Shown piece by piece: positions 8,479-10,040 of a stretch of 10,040 bases of DNA. Position 1 is the stretch's first letter; every line of letters begins with the position of its first letter. The stretch comes from Ignavibacteria bacterium UBA4661 (lineage in GTDB: Bacteria > Bacteroidota > Ignavibacteria > Kapaibacteriales > UBA4661). Location: positions 3,078-13,117 of the forward strand of contig DHLT01000277.1 of the NCBI GenBank assembly GCA_002405405.1. Reading direction: 5' to 3'. The translations under genes were made by a program, and so were the position numbers. The notes beneath the pieces were generated by a model that was not told the origin of the DNA, made no database searches, and worked only from the letters and a program-made list of their open reading frames with translations.

Positions 8479-8556
8479 TTGAGCTTGTCGAAGTTTCGAA
8501 GCGCATGGTGTCCTCGTTTCAATTGAACGCTTGGACAGGCTCAGCGAACGTTTTTT
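8479..8556 (+). terminator. Long imperfect inverted repeat followed by T6; possible terminator or interspersed repeat
   Basis: The arms ttgagcttgtcgaa (8479-8492) and ttggacaggctcag (8531-8544) are complementary at 11 of 14 positions. Two of the mismatches would be G-U pairs in RNA, and weaker pairing continues inward to about 8497/8525. A run of six T (8551-8556) follows six bases later. The loop is long (about 38 bases), so this is not a textbook intrinsic terminator. The GAGCTTGTCGAA / CAGGCTCAGCG arm sequences resemble a widespread family of interspersed palindromic repeats seen between genes in many bacteria. Position after a stop codon fits a transcript-end role. Confidence 0.45.
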
Positions 8557-8570
8557 ATTGATGCAGGAGT

Positions 8571-8640
8571 GGTGAGATTGCGGGTCAAGCCCGCAATGAC
8601 GATAGACGGTGTGATTGCGGGTCAAGCCCGCAATGACAAT
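8571..8640. repeat. Two tandem REP-like palindromes
   Basis: Two 33-base units (8571-8603 and 8608-8640) differ at only two positions and repeat with a 37-base period. Each contains a perfect 8-bp stem, attgcggg and cccgcaat, around a five-base tcaag loop (8577-8597 and 8614-8634), followed by gac. The 'GCGGGTCAAGCCCGCAATGAC' type of palindrome is a recurrent extragenic element in Bacteroidota-type and other genomes. In RNA each copy would form a stable hairpin, which could protect the 3' end of the upstream message or weaken read-through into the next gene. Confidence 0.8.
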
Positions 8641-8657
8641 CATCGATGAATGACAAT

Positions 8658-8700
8658 AAGCACAACACAACCCCAACAGACAAACACAACGCAAGCAAGA
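8658..8700 (+). promoter_or_regulatory. T-free CA-rich leader before the downstream gene
   Basis: These 43 bases contain no T and only five G. They lie 28 bases before the start of the next gene, with only a T-rich stretch (8701-8728) between. No clear Shine-Dalgarno sequence precedes that start. If transcribed, this would be an unstructured leader, which suits initiation without a strong Shine-Dalgarno as is common in Bacteroidota. No -33/-7 promoter could be placed with confidence. Confidence 0.3.
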
Positions 8701-8728
8701 CTTTTCAGCAGTTTTTCAACAAGTTCCT

Positions 8729-10040
8729 ATGATGATACCTTTTCTCTCTCGCATACAGTGTTGCACGATCAATCTTCGGGCATGGATTCTGCTGTGGAGC
8801 TTGTTATCGCTTTGTTCTCTCTCGGCACAGACGCCTGCACCATTGGAGGTTGTGCGCTTCAGAACCGAAGGACTTGGTCCATCGCGCATGGATGATTTTC
8901 AAACCAATCTTCGTTTCTTTGAATTGACCCTGCGTAATATCACAGCAAGCCCTGTACAGTTTCGCTTGGCAGTAGAATTTACAGTGGGAGCAAATGTTGT
9001 CCTACAAACCTTGAATGACAAAACGCCGGTGTACACTATTCAGCCCGGGGAAGTGATGACTCTGCTGACACCCGATGCCTTTCATCGCGGAGCAGTGGGT
9101 GGCGAAACACCCGATCAATTACCGATTCTGCCTATTGAAGGTGCTTACAATGTGTGTGTGCGTGTTGTAGATCCAACGAACATTGCGCGCATTTTGATTT
9201 CTCGTGGCTGTTTGTCATCACCCGGTAGTGGTAATGTTACTGCGGATAATATCCGTCAGAATGTCAAAAAAATTATGGGGGTCGATGCTGTCATCGAAGG
9301 CGTGGAAAAAGTTGATGGTGGATATATTTTGAGCGGGCGCATGAATGTTCCCTCGAATACAACGTTCACGGTGGCGCAAGGGCGACAAGTGAATTTTCTT
9401 GATACCTTTTTTCCGGTAACGGCATTTGCGAATAATGCGACCGATATTACACCGCCGAGCAATGAAATGGAATTAGTCGATACCGATATTCAAGTGTTGT
9501 ATCGAAATTGGTTACCGATGGTAATACGCAATACCAATGGCTTGCGTATTCGGCGCGACCCGAACTTCAATAATCTACCGGTGATCCGCGACCGCATGTT
9601 TATTGACATGAATCGCTTTTTTTCAAACATACCATTGACAGCTGTGAGTGATGAAATTCGTGTTGCTCTGCCGAATGGTTCTCCCGGCACTCTTGCCAAT
9701 AATGACAACACGATTCCTGCGATCATGTTTGCCGCGAATGCTCCTGCACCAGCCATTGCTGGACTTCGCGTATTGAATGTCAATGATCTTTCGTGGACCT
9801 TCAATGGTTTCAATGCCGGAAAATTGGCAAATATCCAATTCGATATTACCGACTCTACCATTGTTCTCAACGGTGATGTACCGGTGGCAATCGATAGTGC
9901 AACACTCAATGCTGTGCGCTTGAATATGATCTTTCGTGGGTCGGGGAATAATCGTGTTACGACACGGCTGAGTGTTCCTGAGTTTCGTTTGGGTGGTCAG
10001 CAGGGTAATATCCGCGTACAATTTTCTCAAGGATTTTTTA
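8729..10040 (+). CDS. Exported protein of unknown function with signal peptide (3' end missing)
   Basis: The frame is open from an in-frame TAA at 8657 to the right edge, giving 437 complete codons from the ATG at 8729 (a second ATG follows at 8732; either could be used). Residues 1-33 form a signal peptide: Arg at 8 and 17, hydrophobic core AWILLWSLLSLCSL, and probable cleavage after A33 (LSA|QTP). Residues about 37-165 form one strand-rich domain: a PLEVVRF start, a QPGE motif at 105-108, then EGAYNVCVRVVD with Cys143 and an S-x-GC motif with Cys161 that could form a disulfide. This 'P-x-G-Y-x-x-C-x-x-x-x-D ... S-x-GC' pattern recalls N-terminal domains of large secreted proteins in Bacteroidota-type bacteria, but I cannot name the family. 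From about residue 170 a second region, opening GVDAVIEGVEKVDGGYILSG, is rich in Asn and short strands and continues past the window. A surface or outer-membrane location is likely. Confidence 0.88.
   Translation, partial: MMIPFLSRIQCCTINLRAWILLWSLLSLCSLSAQTPAPLEVVRFRTEGLGPSRMDDFQTNLRFFELTLRNITASPVQFRLAVEFTVGANVVLQTLNDKTPVYTIQPGEVMTLLTPDAFHRGAVGGETPDQLPILPIEGAYNVCVRVVDPTNIARILISRGCLSSPGSGNVTADNIRQNVKKIMGVDAVIEGVEKVDGGYILSGRMNVPSNTTFTVAQGRQVNFLDTFFPVTAFANNATDITPPSNEMELVDTDIQVLYRNWLPMVIRNTNGLRIRRDPNFNNLPVIRDRMFIDMNRFFSNIPLTAVSDEIRVALPNGSPGTLANNDNTIPAIMFAANAPAPAIAGLRVLNVNDLSWTFNGFNAGKLANIQFDITDSTIVLNGDVPVAIDSATLNAVRLNMIFRGSGNNRVTTRLSVPEFRLGGQQGNIRVQFSQGFF

Noticed and set aside
8446..8526. 26-codon frame starting ATG just after the giant gene's stop
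   Set aside because: It runs straight into the inverted-repeat element, has no ribosome site before its start, and its last half is only a translation of the repeat.
8571..8640. CRISPR array
   Set aside because: Only two units with a four-base gap, no spacers, and each unit is itself a palindrome; a REP-like pair explains it.
8470..8694. Minus-strand 74-codon frame across the gap
   Set aside because: Its translation (with CGLDPQS and LSLSK strings) is the typical reading through palindromic intergenic repeats, not a gene.
8650..8895. Plus-strand 81-codon frame overlapping the start of the second gene
   Set aside because: Its first part is the Thr/Gln-rich reading of the T-free tract and the rest is an alternate frame of the signal-peptide gene, which has a signal peptide and continues for over 430 codons in the other frame.

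Overview
The window suggests a bacterium of the Bacteroidota/Chlorobiota/Ignavibacteria/Kapabacteria group (FCB superphylum). The main reason is that the large protein ends in what reads as a type IX secretion system (T9SS) C-terminal sorting domain, a system confined to that group. Its mix of LamG, IPT/TIG, FnIII and leucine-rich repeat domains is also typical of giant surface proteins there. Base composition is close to balanced, except for an AT-richer patch at about 5.7-6.67 kb. The lineage is an inference and cannot be narrowed to a genus from this sequence.

Layout. Positions 2-8440 (+) are one uninterrupted reading frame of 2812 visible codons, open at the left edge, so the true start and signal peptide lie upstream. 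In order it holds a LamG-like lectin domain, a cadherin/Ig-like domain, a PKD-like domain, a choice-of-anchor-D/ASPM-SPD2-Hydin-like domain, about 15 tandem IPT/TIG domains, an FnIII-like domain, an unrecognised ~345-residue block rich in Arg and aromatic residues with lower GC, two more FnIII-like domains, a leucine-rich repeat domain, a linker and the T9SS sorting domain.

Positions 8441-8728 are intergenic. They contain an orphan Shine-Dalgarno-like heptamer, a long imperfect inverted repeat followed by a T-run (possible terminator), two near-identical REP-like palindromes in tandem, and a 43-nt T-free, CA-rich tract just before the next gene. From 8729 (+) to the right edge runs a second gene, cut off by the window end. 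It encodes an exported protein with a clear signal peptide and no family that I recognise.

The picture is of a large secreted or surface-attached adhesin-like protein followed by a second exported protein in the same direction. The palindromic elements between them probably separate or attenuate the two transcripts. I found no tRNA, rRNA, CRISPR array, transposase, or defence or mobile gene. I see no convincing new enzymatic system; the least explained pieces are the 345-residue block and the second exported protein.
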